A program made the position numbers and the translations under genes. A stretch of 64,000 nt of DNA from Clostridia bacterium (GTDB taxonomy: Bacteria > Bacillota > Clostridia > Oscillospirales > CAG-272). This document shows positions 34,345 to 41,563 of this stretch, piece by piece; the first letter of the stretch is position 1; each line of letters begins with the position of its first letter. Location: positions 1 to 64,000 of the forward strand of contig JAFTSB010000003.1 of the NCBI GenBank assembly GCA_017461945.1, written 5' to 3'. Under the pieces are notes generated by a model. It saw nothing but the letters and a program-made list of their open reading frames with translations. It did not search any database and was not told where the DNA came from.

Positions 34345-35169
34345 ATGCAAGAATGGTTCACAAATCTGTGGACAACGGTGCAAAATACCGTGATGAACAA
34401 CTGGCACAATATTCTCAAGTTTGTGCTGTTCCTCATTGTCGGCGCCATCGTGATCCGCATCGCGGTTTCTATTGTTAGAAAATTGTTCAATTCTCCCAAG
34501 TCCAGACTGAAGGGTGCCGCAGGCAACTTTTTGACCGCCCTGATCAAAACTGCCCTTACCATTCTGTACGTCATCATTCTGCTGGCAATGCTGGGCGTAG
34601 ATACCACCTCGATCGTGGCATTGTTCAGTGTGCTGACCTTGGCCATTTCTTTGGCTGTGCAGGGTGTGATCTCCAATCTGGCATCCGGCATTATGCTGGT
34701 GGTCACTAAGCCCTTTGACGAGGGTGACTTTGTTGACCTTGGCGGCAACTCCGGCACGGTAGAGGAGATTACCATCACCTGCACCAAGCTGAAGACCGGC
34801 GATAACAAGGTCGTGATCATTCCCAACAGCAACGTGACCGGCGGCGCTATTATCAACTACAGCACCAAGGAGACCCGCCGTCTGGACCTTACCTTCAGCG
34901 TGGCTTACGGCTCTGATGTGGAAAAGGTCAAGGAGGTCATTCTCGGTGTGATCGCCAAGCACGAGGAAATCCTCGACACGCCCGCTCCTATGGTTCGTCT
35001 CACCGCACACGGCGCGTCCTCTTTGGATTTCGTTACCCGTGTATGGGTCAAGCAGGCCGATTACTGGCCCGTTAACTTTGACTTGAAGGAAGAGGTCCTT
35101 GCCGCGTTTGAGGCTGCCGGCATTTCGGTTCCTTTCCCCCAGTTGGACGTTCATATGGTCAACAACTGA
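34345..35169 (+). CDS. MscS-family mechanosensitive channel
   Basis: 274 residues, MscS size. Three N-terminal membrane segments (about 20-42, 60-82, 88-115) include the pore-lining TM3 with LAISLAVQGVISNLASGI, then the signature VTKPFDEGDFVDL and beta domain VVIIPNSNVTGGAIINYS. It opens on membrane tension and releases osmolytes during hypo-osmotic shock. AAGGAGGAAACC precedes the ATG at 34345. It has its own promoter and a structured leader and is followed by a bidirectional terminator. Confidence 0.95.
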   Translation: MQEWFTNLWTTVQNTVMNNWHNILKFVLFLIVGAIVIRIAVSIVRKLFNSPKSRLKGAAGNFLTALIKTALTILYVIILLAMLGVDTTSIVALFSVLTLAISLAVQGVISNLASGIMLVVTKPFDEGDFVDLGGNSGTVEEITITCTKLKTGDNKVVIIPNSNVTGGAIINYSTKETRRLDLTFSVAYGSDVEKVKEVILGVIAKHEEILDTPAPMVRLTAHGASSLDFVTRVWVKQADYWPVNFDLKEEVLAAFEAAGISVPFPQLDVHMVNN

Positions 35170-35180
35170 TCATAAAAATC

Positions 35181-35213
35181 AAAAAGCAGGATGCATTGCA
35201 TCCTGCTTTTTTT
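35181..35213. terminator. Bidirectional terminator between mscS and the ECF S gene
   Basis: AAAAAGCAGGATGCA / TGCATCCTGCTTTTT, 15-bp stem followed by further Ts. Confidence 0.88.
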
Positions 35214-35233
35214 GTAACCGTATGTGTGTTTTT

Positions 35234-35854
35234 TTACAATTTGCCGCCTCTTGCTTGCTTTTCCAGCCGCATCAGCAGGGTGGAAAGGGGCAGAACCAGG
35301 GTGCAGGCGGCCAGATTGCCTGCGGCGTGCAGGAGATCAAAAGGAGCGCCGGCTACGATCCACGCAAGGGTGGTGGGCAGATCCATTTTAAAAAACAAGG
35401 CTTGAGCCGGGGCGTAAAGAATACCGTAGCACACACCGTGCAGGCCGCCGATCAGCATATAAAGCGGCACGGCCAGCCATTTGGGCGTGCGATGGGGAAT
35501 CAGCATGGCCAGACCCCAAATGGGCAACCAGATATAAAGATAGGGCATCCACCATACGTTAAAGCCGGCGTAAACGCCGGTCAGTACAACAAAGACATAA
35601 AGGGGGATCAGCGCCTTTTTTCGATAGACCCGGGTAAAGGTGATCAAAAACATGGCAATAAAGTGAATGTTGGGGGCCCATTCCATCAGCAGCTTGGAGC
35701 AAAAGAGGATGGCTCCCAGCATGGAAAAAACCGTCATTTCGCGCACCGTAAGCCACTTTTTTGTACGTGTTTGGGTGCTTGGGGTGGGCACAGACGGTTC
35801 CGTCGTCTGTGCCTGGTGGCCCTTATTCATAGGTGTTTGTTCTGGTGAATTCAT
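35234..35854 (-). CDS. ECF transporter S component (substrate-binding membrane protein)
   Basis: 206 residues from the ATG at 35854; a second in-frame ATG is at 35830 and neither has a strong ribosome site, which fits translational coupling because the start overlaps the end of the upstream gene by 32 bp. After a Ser/Thr/Pro-rich 35-residue N-terminus come about six membrane segments starting at TVREMTVFSMLGAILF. Aromatic and Pro-rich loops (WWMPYLYIWLPIWG) and the end segment AGAPFDLLHAAGNL are typical of S components. No ECF ATPase or T component is nearby, so it would share a module encoded elsewhere. Position behind a cobalamin riboswitch suggests B12 or a precursor as substrate. Confidence 0.82.
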   Translation of the reverse strand: MNSPEQTPMNKGHQAQTTEPSVPTPSTQTRTKKWLTVREMTVFSMLGAILFCSKLLMEWAPNIHFIAMFLITFTRVYRKKALIPLYVFVVLTGVYAGFNVWWMPYLYIWLPIWGLAMLIPHRTPKWLAVPLYMLIGGLHGVCYGILYAPAQALFFKMDLPTTLAWIVAGAPFDLLHAAGNLAACTLVLPLSTLLMRLEKQARGGKL

Positions 35855-36254
35855 AGTGCTCGCCGTCGGCAATGATCACGCCGTCAACGCCGGTCATCAG
35901 GCTTTCACCGTTTTTAGAAAGCCCCCACCAATAGCCGCCGTTGTCAAAATCCGCTACCACACCGTTGACCGCCTTGACATAAAGACCGTAAGGGCCTTCG
36001 TCACCGGCAATGAGCCGGTGCTCCTCCATGGCCTCGCGGAGCGTCTCGGCATCGGTTTTGATGGTAAAGGTCAAGGACTGCTCCTCAGCCTTGACCTCAA
36101 CCTGAATGGTTTTGGAGCCGTTGCCAAAGGTCTTGTCGCTGTCGTAGCTGGCGGTTTCCCAGGCGCCGGTCTTTTCGATGTCGGCGCAGGCCACAAAAGA
36201 TACACTCATGACAAGTGCCAGCAGCAAAAGTGTGATACGTATTGCCATTTTCAT
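35823..36254 (-). CDS. DUF4430 lipoprotein (transcobalamin C-terminal-like)
   Basis: 143 residues from the ATG at 36254 with GAGGAAAC upstream. A signal peptide ends at Cys23 (F-V-A-C), an acceptable but not ideal lipobox. The mature part fits DUF4430: LREAMEEHRLIAGDEGPYGLYVKAVNG, then DFDNGGYWWGLSKNGE and TGVDGVIIADGEHYEF. DUF4430 is related to the beta-domain of transcobalamin and intrinsic factor, which caps cobalamin. Together with the ECF S component that overlaps its 3' end and the riboswitch upstream it probably captures cobamides at the cell surface. Confidence 0.85.
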   Translation of the reverse strand: MKMAIRITLLLLALVMSVSFVACADIEKTGAWETASYDSDKTFGNGSKTIQVEVKAEEQSLTFTIKTDAETLREAMEEHRLIAGDEGPYGLYVKAVNGVVADFDNGGYWWGLSKNGESLMTGVDGVIIADGEHYEFTRTNTYE

Positions 36255-36311
36255 TGTCGTTTCCTCTTTTCGTTTTGATTTTTCCACAAAACGAATGAAA
36301 GCAAAAACACT

Positions 36312-36335
36312 CCCCACAGTCACAGACCGGTGGGG
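36312..36335 (-). terminator. Attenuator-type hairpin before the DUF4430 gene
   Basis: On the minus strand CCCCAC pairs with GTGGGG, followed by AGTG and TTTTT (plus-strand 36303-36307). It lies between the riboswitch and the start codon. The arms are part of a direct repeat: the sequence GGTCxxTGACTGTGGG occurs at both 36312-36330 and 36339-36357. Confidence 0.6.
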
Positions 36336-36379
36336 TATCCCACAGTCATGGACCGATGGAGAGTGAAGCATAGCAAAAG

Positions 36380-36404
36380 AAACGGCGCCGGAACTCCGCC
36401 GTTT
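36380..36404 (-). terminator. First terminator-like hairpin downstream of the riboswitch
   Basis: AAACGGCG/CGCCGTTT 8-bp stem around a 9-nt loop; on the minus strand CTTTT follows. A candidate expression platform for the cobalamin aptamer. Confidence 0.55.
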
Positions 36405-36439
36405 GGTGCCGCTCCACTCCCCAATACCCGGGAGGGGTT

Positions 36440-36615
36440 CTGCCGGCCACGGGACGATGAGCATTCCGACTTTTGCTATGTTATGTGCTGCGCATAGCGT
36501 TTACGGTAATGGCTGTTGTGGCGGATTTGCACCGCGCTTTCCTCATCTTCGCCCACCAAGGCCGGGGGCGACAGCACGGTGGATCAAACCCCGCGCCGAA
36601 CCGTGTTCATATATT
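36440..36615 (-). promoter_or_regulatory. Cobalamin riboswitch
   Basis: Reading the minus strand, the conserved aptamer blocks occur in the right order: GAGGAAA (36544-36538), CGGTGCAAATCCG (36534-36522), a B12-box variant GCCATTACCGTAA (36513-36501) and AGTCGGAATGC (36471-36461). GATGAG (36547-36542) pairs with CTCATC (36461-36456) to close the core, and a 5' hairpin CACGGT/ACCGTG (36605-36575) precedes it. It starts a few bases after the transcription start set by the promoter at 36644-36672. Adenosylcobalamin-class aptamers normally shut off B12 uptake genes when ligand is plentiful. The exact ends are estimated. Confidence 0.85.
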
Positions 36616-36643
36616 TTGCAGGTGTCGCTTTTGCGACGGTTTC

Positions 36644-36672
36644 ATTATAATACAACCGTGGTACGATGTCAA
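36644..36672 (-). promoter_or_regulatory. Consensus promoter for the riboswitch and B12 uptake genes
   Basis: Minus strand TTGACA (36672-36667) and TATAAT (36649-36644), 17-bp spacer, both boxes exact. Confidence 0.92.
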
Positions 36673-36682
36673 GACAAAAATA

Positions 36683-36710
36683 AAAAAGAGCAAGCGAGCT
36701 TGCTCTTTTT
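36683..36710. terminator. Terminator after the XRE regulator gene
   Basis: AAAAAGAGCAAG / CTTGCTCTTTTT stem with CGAG loop; it touches the stop codon of the gene at 36709 and ends 11 bp before the next promoter. Confidence 0.85.
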
Positions 36711-36960
36711 AGGAGAGAGTGTCTTCAAATAAACTGTCAATGCTCACACCAAGCAATTTGGAGATCACATAGATCTCTTTGTCGGTGGCCATACGCACCT
36801 GCCCTTCAAGCTTGGAAAAGCTGGTGGGGTTGATGTCGCAGCCCATGGTCTGCATTTTGGAGATAAAGTCCTTTTGCCTGATGCCTTTCTCTTTTCGGAA
36901 GCGCTCGATATTCCGGCCGACCATATTCGCGTCGCCGTATGCCCGTTGCCGTGTTCTCAT
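36709..36960 (-). CDS. XRE-family transcriptional regulator
   Basis: 83 residues. The helix-turn-helix region reads VGRNIERFRKEKGIRQKDFISKMQTMG to TSFSKLEGQVRMATDKEIYVISKLLGVSIDSLF, a standard Xre/HTH_3 fold covering the whole protein. The ATG at 36960 is preceded by AAGGCGGG; upstream in-frame starts would sit on or before the -10 box. No effector domain is present. A perfect 17-bp palindrome lies in its promoter, so autorepression is likely. Its other targets are unknown; the B12 unit and the MATE gene are close candidates. Confidence 0.9.
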   Translation of the reverse strand: MRTRQRAYGDANMVGRNIERFRKEKGIRQKDFISKMQTMGCDINPTSFSKLEGQVRMATDKEIYVISKLLGVSIDSLFEDTLS

Positions 36961-36997
36961 GCTGTCGCCCGCCTTTCGTAATTTTGCCTCCATATGC

Positions 36998-37040
36998 ATT
37001 ATAACCATAAAGAAAGGGGATAAAATTCTATTTTAGAATT
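36998..37040 (-). promoter_or_regulatory. XRE gene promoter with palindromic operator candidate
   Basis: Minus-strand TATAAT at 37003-36998. Around the -35 position lies AATTCTA-TTT-TAGAATT (37024-37040), a perfect inverted repeat. The bases 37041-37259 beyond it show nothing I can name. Confidence 0.6.
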
Positions 37041-37259
37041 AAAGCGGAGACAAACCGAAAAAAAGAAGAAAAATGACTTCTTTTAAACAAAAATTTGCCA
37101 CTATAGCGGTATTTTTCGACCAAATGGCTGGAAAGTCGGAAGGGTGGACGACCCTTTCACTTTTCATGAACGCCGAAAAAAAGCAGCCCCGCGGCGGTGC
37201 TGCCAGGGAATGGCGGCACACAGTCGCGAGGCGGTTGTGCTGTAAAATGAAATACCGTA

Positions 37260-38624
37260 TTACATTTTTTCGGCCAAAGCGCGGCGGCGCTTCCAAATAC
37301 CGGAAAGAAAGTAGAGCAGACTGGGGATGGCATAGCCATAGGGAGCCAGACCGTATCCCAGCACAAAACCAAAAAAGCCCATCTCCAGCACGATGCCAAA
37401 CAAAAAGCTGAGACCAATACGCAGGGCAACGCCATCCAGAATAGCCAGCACCATGCCCAGCTTGGCATTGCCAATGCCCTGGATAAAGGCACCCGTGCCA
37501 CGCATGACCGCAAAGGCAGGGAACATCCACAAAATGGCCCGGATAAAGGTGGCAGACATTTCGTGGACCAGAGGGTCGTCGGAAAACAGCATAAACAGCT
37601 GCTTGCCCAGCAGCACGTAAAGCAGCATAAAGAACACCGTCAGCGCTGCCGACAGCACCCATGCCCGATGCACGATCTGCTTGGCGCGCTTTTGATCGCC
37701 GGCACCGATGTTTTGGCTGATCATGGGCATTGCTGCATATTGAATACCTTGGGAGATCTTATTGACGATATCGTCAATACGCACGCCAACGCCAAAGGTG
37801 GCAGAGGCTACCACGCCCACATTGTTGATCATAGCATTGACAAACAGCATAGAAATATTGATAAAGCCGGATTGAATGGCCATGGGAGTGCCTAACCCCA
37901 GGATCATGCCGATGTACTTTTTACGGGGAATGAAATTCTCCCGTCCAAAGGTAAACCCAAAGGCCTCTTTCTTTTTGTAAAGGTAAATCAGCGAAAAGAG
38001 GAACGAGGCGGCCTGCCCGATGATGGTGGCCCAAGCGGCGCCCGCAACGCCCCAACCCCAAACGCCGGTGAACAGAATGTCCAGCACCAGATTGATCACC
38101 GATGCAATGCCGATAAACAAAAAGGGGCTTTTGGCATCACCCATGCCGCGCAGCACGGCAGAGACCAGATTATAGCCTGCCGTAAAGATCAGGCCTGCGG
38201 CGCAGATCACCAGATATTGCAGGGCCATTGCGTGGGATTCGGGCGGAATGTTGATCAGCTCCAGAATAGGGGTGCGCGCCAACAGGATCGCCCCCGATAA
38301 CAGCAGGGAAAGGAATAACACAAACCACAAAAGCGACCCCACGGTGTCGTTCATTTCCCGATTCTTTTTGGCACCCAGCGCTTGGGCGATCATCACCTGT
38401 CCCGCGTTGGAAAAGCCAAGGCAGAGCATGGTGGCAAAGTTGACGATCTGACTGCTTTGCGAGACCGCCGATAGCCCGGCAGTTCCCACGTAATGCCCCA
38501 CAATGATCATGTCGATGGTGCTGTATAGCACCTGCATAGCATTGGAGGCCATAAAGGGCAGGGAGAACAGAATCAACTGCCGCATGATATTGCCTTTGGT
38601 AAAGTCCTTGGAAAGGGTTTTCAC
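37260..38624 (-). CDS. MATE family efflux transporter
   Basis: 454 residues with about 12 membrane segments in two similar halves. Typical MATE segments are seen: LPFMASNAMQVLYSTIDMIIVGHYVG at the N-terminus, GFSNAGQVMIAQALGAKK, and the second-half equivalent GIQYAAMPMISQNIGAGDQKRAKQ. It is a Na+- or H+-coupled exporter of drugs or metabolites; the subtype is closest to NorM/DinF-like proteins of Firmicutes. The start is a GTG at 38624. The promoter carries a 10-bp palindrome in its spacer. Confidence 0.93.
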   Translation of the reverse strand: MKTLSKDFTKGNIMRQLILFSLPFMASNAMQVLYSTIDMIIVGHYVGTAGLSAVSQSSQIVNFATMLCLGFSNAGQVMIAQALGAKKNREMNDTVGSLLWFVLFLSLLLSGAILLARTPILELINIPPESHAMALQYLVICAAGLIFTAGYNLVSAVLRGMGDAKSPFLFIGIASVINLVLDILFTGVWGWGVAGAAWATIIGQAASFLFSLIYLYKKKEAFGFTFGRENFIPRKKYIGMILGLGTPMAIQSGFINISMLFVNAMINNVGVVASATFGVGVRIDDIVNKISQGIQYAAMPMISQNIGAGDQKRAKQIVHRAWVLSAALTVFFMLLYVLLGKQLFMLFSDDPLVHEMSATFIRAILWMFPAFAVMRGTGAFIQGIGNAKLGMVLAILDGVALRIGLSFLFGIVLEMGFFGFVLGYGLAPYGYAIPSLLYFLSGIWKRRRALAEKM

Positions 38625-38658
38625 GTAGCATTTCTCACTCTCTGTAGATTTCTATTTC

Positions 38659-38687
38659 ATTGTACCACGTACCGATCGGTTTGTAAA
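38659..38687 (-). promoter_or_regulatory. MATE gene promoter with ACCGATCGGT palindrome in the spacer
   Basis: Minus-strand TTTACA (38687-38682) and TACAAT (38664-38659), 17-bp spacer. The perfect palindrome ACCGATCGGT (38671-38680) lies inside the spacer, where a bound repressor would block RNA polymerase. Confidence 0.7.
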
Positions 38688-38740
38688 GCCAAATTATGAT
38701 GGCAAGCATACGTATGCGCGACCTTCATTTAAAAAAGCAG

Positions 38741-38769
38741 TCGACAATCCATCGGTTAAGTGATATAAT
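38741..38769 (+). promoter_or_regulatory. Promoter for aldehyde dehydrogenase
   Basis: TCGACA (38741-38746) and TATAAT (38764-38769), 17-bp spacer; the start codon is 35 bp downstream. Confidence 0.7.
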
Positions 38770-38803
38770 AAGCTTGAAAAAATGGAATGGGGAACAGACA
38801 GAT

Positions 38804-40186
38804 ATGACAGCAGAACAGATCCAAGCGCTCTTGGGGGCGCAAAGAGCCTATTATAAAAGCGGCGCTACCGTGCCGGTTTCGTTTCGCATTACGCAGCTAA
38901 AGCGGCTGTACCAGGCCGTTTGTCAATATCGGGAGGAGATCAACGGTGCGTTGACCGCCGATCTTGGCAAAAGTGCCTATGAGGGCTTTATGTGCGAGAG
39001 TGGCCTGGTGTTGACCGAGATCCGGTATATGATCAAGCACACGCGAAAATTCGCCCGAAAGAAAACCGTGCGAACGCCGCTGGCGCAATTTCATTCACAC
39101 AGCTACAAACAGCCTATGCCCTATGGCAACGTGCTGATCATGAGCCCCTGGAACTATCCCTTTTTGTTGACGATGGATCCCCTGGTGGATGCCATTGCGG
39201 CAGGAAACACGGCCATTGTTAAGCCCAGCGCCTATTCGCCCGCTACCTCGCAGGTGGTGGCCAAGATCATCGGAGAATGCTTTGATCCCCAATACGTGGC
39301 GGTGGTCACAGGGGGTAGAGCCGAGAACACCGCGCTGCTGGATCAGAAATTTGATCTGGTCTTTTTCACGGGTAGTCAGGCCGTGGGCAAGGAGGTGCTG
39401 CGCCACACCGCAGAGCATCTGACTCCTGCTATATTGGAGTTGGGCGGCAAAAGCCCTTGCATTGTGGATGCAGGTGCCAACATTCGGTTGGCCGCCAAAC
39501 GGATCGTTTTTGGCAAATATCTCAACTGCGGTCAGACCTGCGTGGCACCTGACTACGTTTTGTGCCATCGTTCGGTCAAGGAGTCCTTTGTGACCGAGGT
39601 GATCCGGCAGGTAAAGGAGCAGTATGGCCAACGCCCCTTGGAAAATCCCCAATACGGCAAGATCATCAACGACAAGCATTTTGCAAGACTGTGCGGCTTG
39701 ATCGACCACAGTAAGGTGGTGATCGGCGGCGAAAGCAATCCCGTCACCTGTCGCATCGCCCCCACCGTTATGGATGGTGTGACCAAGGACGATGCCGTGA
39801 TGGGGGAGGAGATCTTCGGCCCCATTTTGCCCATTCTCACCTTTGACGATTTTGATGCACTGATCCAAGATCTGAAGGAGAAGGAAAAGCCCCTGGCGCT
39901 CTATCTGTTTTCTCACAATCGCCATCACATCAGCCGGGTGACCAAGGAGCTTTCCTATGGCGGCGGCTGTATCAACGATGTGGTGATCCATCTGGCCACC
40001 AGTGCCATGGGCTTTGGCGGGGTGGGAGAAAGCGGCATGGGCAGCTATCACGGCAAGGATGGCTTTGATGCCTTTTCTCATTACAAATCCATTGTGGATA
40101 AAAAGACCTGGCTGGATCTGCCCATGCGCTATCCGCCCTATGGCAGCAAATTCTATGAAAAGCTGCTGCATTTGTTTTTGAGATAA
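38804..40186 (+). CDS. Aldehyde dehydrogenase (class 3 / YwdH-like)
   Basis: 460 residues, the length of the short class-3 group. ATG at 38804 with GGGGA upstream. The NAD-binding region NVLIMSPWNYPFLL, the general base Glu212 in LELGGKSP and the nucleophile Cys246 in NCGQTCVAPDY are intact, as is the late motif EEIFGPILP. The C-terminus (RYPPYGSKFYEKLLHLF) resembles fatty-aldehyde dehydrogenases, including their hydrophobic tail. It oxidises medium- or long-chain aldehydes to acids. It is divergently arranged to the MATE gene and has its own promoter and terminator. Confidence 0.95.
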   Translation: MTAEQIQALLGAQRAYYKSGATVPVSFRITQLKRLYQAVCQYREEINGALTADLGKSAYEGFMCESGLVLTEIRYMIKHTRKFARKKTVRTPLAQFHSHSYKQPMPYGNVLIMSPWNYPFLLTMDPLVDAIAAGNTAIVKPSAYSPATSQVVAKIIGECFDPQYVAVVTGGRAENTALLDQKFDLVFFTGSQAVGKEVLRHTAEHLTPAILELGGKSPCIVDAGANIRLAAKRIVFGKYLNCGQTCVAPDYVLCHRSVKESFVTEVIRQVKEQYGQRPLENPQYGKIINDKHFARLCGLIDHSKVVIGGESNPVTCRIAPTVMDGVTKDDAVMGEEIFGPILPILTFDDFDALIQDLKEKEKPLALYLFSHNRHHISRVTKELSYGGGCINDVVIHLATSAMGFGGVGESGMGSYHGKDGFDAFSHYKSIVDKKTWLDLPMRYPPYGSKFYEKLLHLFLR

Positions 40187-40212
40187 GCTCGCCATATGGG
40201 CGCTTGTGCCCC

Positions 40213-40247
40213 AAGCAGGGCGAAACGAAACCGTTTCGCCCTGCTTT
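40213..40247 (+). terminator. Terminator after aldehyde dehydrogenase
   Basis: AAGCAGGGCGAAAC pairs with GTTTCGCCCTGCTT (14 bp) around GAAACC, followed by a short T-run. Confidence 0.78.
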
Positions 40248-40257
40248 CGATTGTAGC

Positions 40258-40531
40258 CTTCAGGGTACATAAACCACCACTTGGAGTGGTGGAATAAAAA
40301 TGCTTTAGCCATAGGCTCTCCCTATGGGAGAGCTCCCGCGAAGGCGGGTGAGAGGGTAAAAAATACCCCCTCTCCGTCGGCTCCGCCGCCACCTCTCCCC
40401 AAGGGCGAGGCCTTGCCGAATTTTCGGCAGTGGGGCGATAATTACTAATGTTTATTGTTCAGGACGTCTTTCGATGTCGCTAGCACTTTTGCTTTGAAGG
40501 TACGGTGCATACCACCACTTGAAGTGGTGGT
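40258..40531. mobile_element. Hairpin-bounded non-coding element, IS200/IS605-like ends
   Basis: The left end carries CCACCACT-TGG-AGTGGTGG (40274-40292) and the right end ACCACCACTT-G-AAGTGGTGGT (40511-40531), each preceded by a similar AAGGTACxxxxCAT-type sequence, so the ends are direct repeats of one subterminal palindrome. Such small subterminal palindromes mark IS200/IS605 elements and their non-autonomous relatives. The roughly 200 bp between contain the interspersed hairpin repeat at 40301-40435 and no coding capacity. A transposase would have to act in trans. Confidence 0.55.
40301..40435. repeat. Interspersed palindromic repeat inside the element
   Basis: CTCTCCCTATGGGAGAG and ACCTCTCCCCAAGGGCGAGG surround GTGAGAGGG/ACCCCCTCTC, making a large imperfect inverted repeat. 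Related pieces occur at 26776-26825 and 5750-5774. The remaining 40436-40576 bases contain nothing else nameable before the -10 of the next gene. Confidence 0.6.
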
Positions 40532-40612
40532 TATGATTGGGGCCCGGACGGTGTGGATTTTTGTGGAAATGTGTGCTATAATGGGGACATAACCGACTAA
40601 GGAGGGGAGAAA

Positions 40613-41524
40613 ATGGAGCTGTTTGCCCCAACGTATTATCCGACATTCCAATGCATCGCTCATCGGTGTCGCCATAGCTGCTGTGTGGGCTGGGAAATTG
40701 ATATTGATGACGATACGCTGGCCCGCTATCAGGGCTTGTCCGGCGAAATGGGCCAGCGGATCCGCCAAAGCATCCAACAAGGGGAGGACGGTGCCCGGTT
40801 TGCCTTGGGAGAGGGCGAGCGGTGTCCCCATCTGGATGACCGGGGTCTGTGCCGCATTATCACCCATTTGGGAGAGGGCTATCTGTGCGATATCTGTCGG
40901 GAGCATCCTCGCTTTTACAATGTGGTGGGCGACCGAATGGAGTGCGGTCTTGGTGCCTCGTGCGAGGAGGCAGCCCGGCTGATTCTGCAAACGGCCGATT
41001 ATACCACCCTGGTGTGTATTTCCAAGGATGAAAATGACGAAAAACGCGAAACGGTATGCGATTTTGATGTCATATCCCAACGGAATGCCCTGTTTTCTGT
41101 GCTGGCGAATGGAGCGATCTCCTATGACGAACGCCGCATGCGCGTGGCCCAATGCGTTGGGGCAGCCACCCTTGCTGACGGGGCGACACGCACGCTGCTG
41201 AACGGCTTGGAATACCTGAACGATCACCACCGGGTGCTGCTGGCCGAGACCTTTGCCGCAGGTGGCACCCCCTTAGAGCTGGCACCACTTTGTGAGCGCT
41301 TTTTGGCTTATCTGATCTACCGTCATACCGGCGCCGAGACAACGGCGCAGGGCTTTGGCTTGGCGGTGGGACTGGCGCTCTTGTTGGAGCGCTGCTTTTA
41401 TCACCTGATGTTGCGCCACGGCATCGCCCCCGTGGAGGCCGCACGGATCGTATCGGAGGAGCTGGAATACTCCACCGACAATACCGATGCGATCCGCTTT
41501 GCCCTGGAGCTGCAGGGCCTATAA
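40613..41524 (+). CDS. FliB-like lysine N-methylase family protein
   Basis: 303 residues. The cysteine pattern of the family is present: CIAHRCRHSCCVGWEIDID near residues 14-32, CPHLDDRGLCRI near 72, and YLCDICREHPRFYN near 94. FliB methylates flagellin lysines in Salmonella, and related proteins occur in many non-motile Clostridia. The clustered cysteines suggest an iron-sulfur site. GGAGGGGAGAAA precedes the ATG and TATAAT is at 40577-40582. No flagellar gene is seen in this window, so the substrate may be another surface protein. Confidence 0.82.
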   Translation: MELFAPTYYPTFQCIAHRCRHSCCVGWEIDIDDDTLARYQGLSGEMGQRIRQSIQQGEDGARFALGEGERCPHLDDRGLCRIITHLGEGYLCDICREHPRFYNVVGDRMECGLGASCEEAARLILQTADYTTLVCISKDENDEKRETVCDFDVISQRNALFSVLANGAISYDERRMRVAQCVGAATLADGATRTLLNGLEYLNDHHRVLLAETFAAGGTPLELAPLCERFLAYLIYRHTGAETTAQGFGLAVGLALLLERCFYHLMLRHGIAPVEAARIVSEELEYSTDNTDAIRFALELQGL

Positions 41525-41563
41525 AAATCTGCGCGATCCGATTACGGATCGCGCAGATTTTTT
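41524..41563. terminator. Bidirectional terminator between FliB-like and AraC genes
   Basis: AAAATCTGCGCGATCCG pairs with CGGATCGCGCAGATTTT around ATTA; 17-bp stem with T-run. Confidence 0.88.

Noticed and set aside
36403..36732. Plus-strand open frames in the riboswitch region
   Set aside because: They cross the conserved aptamer and a terminator and have no ribosome site.
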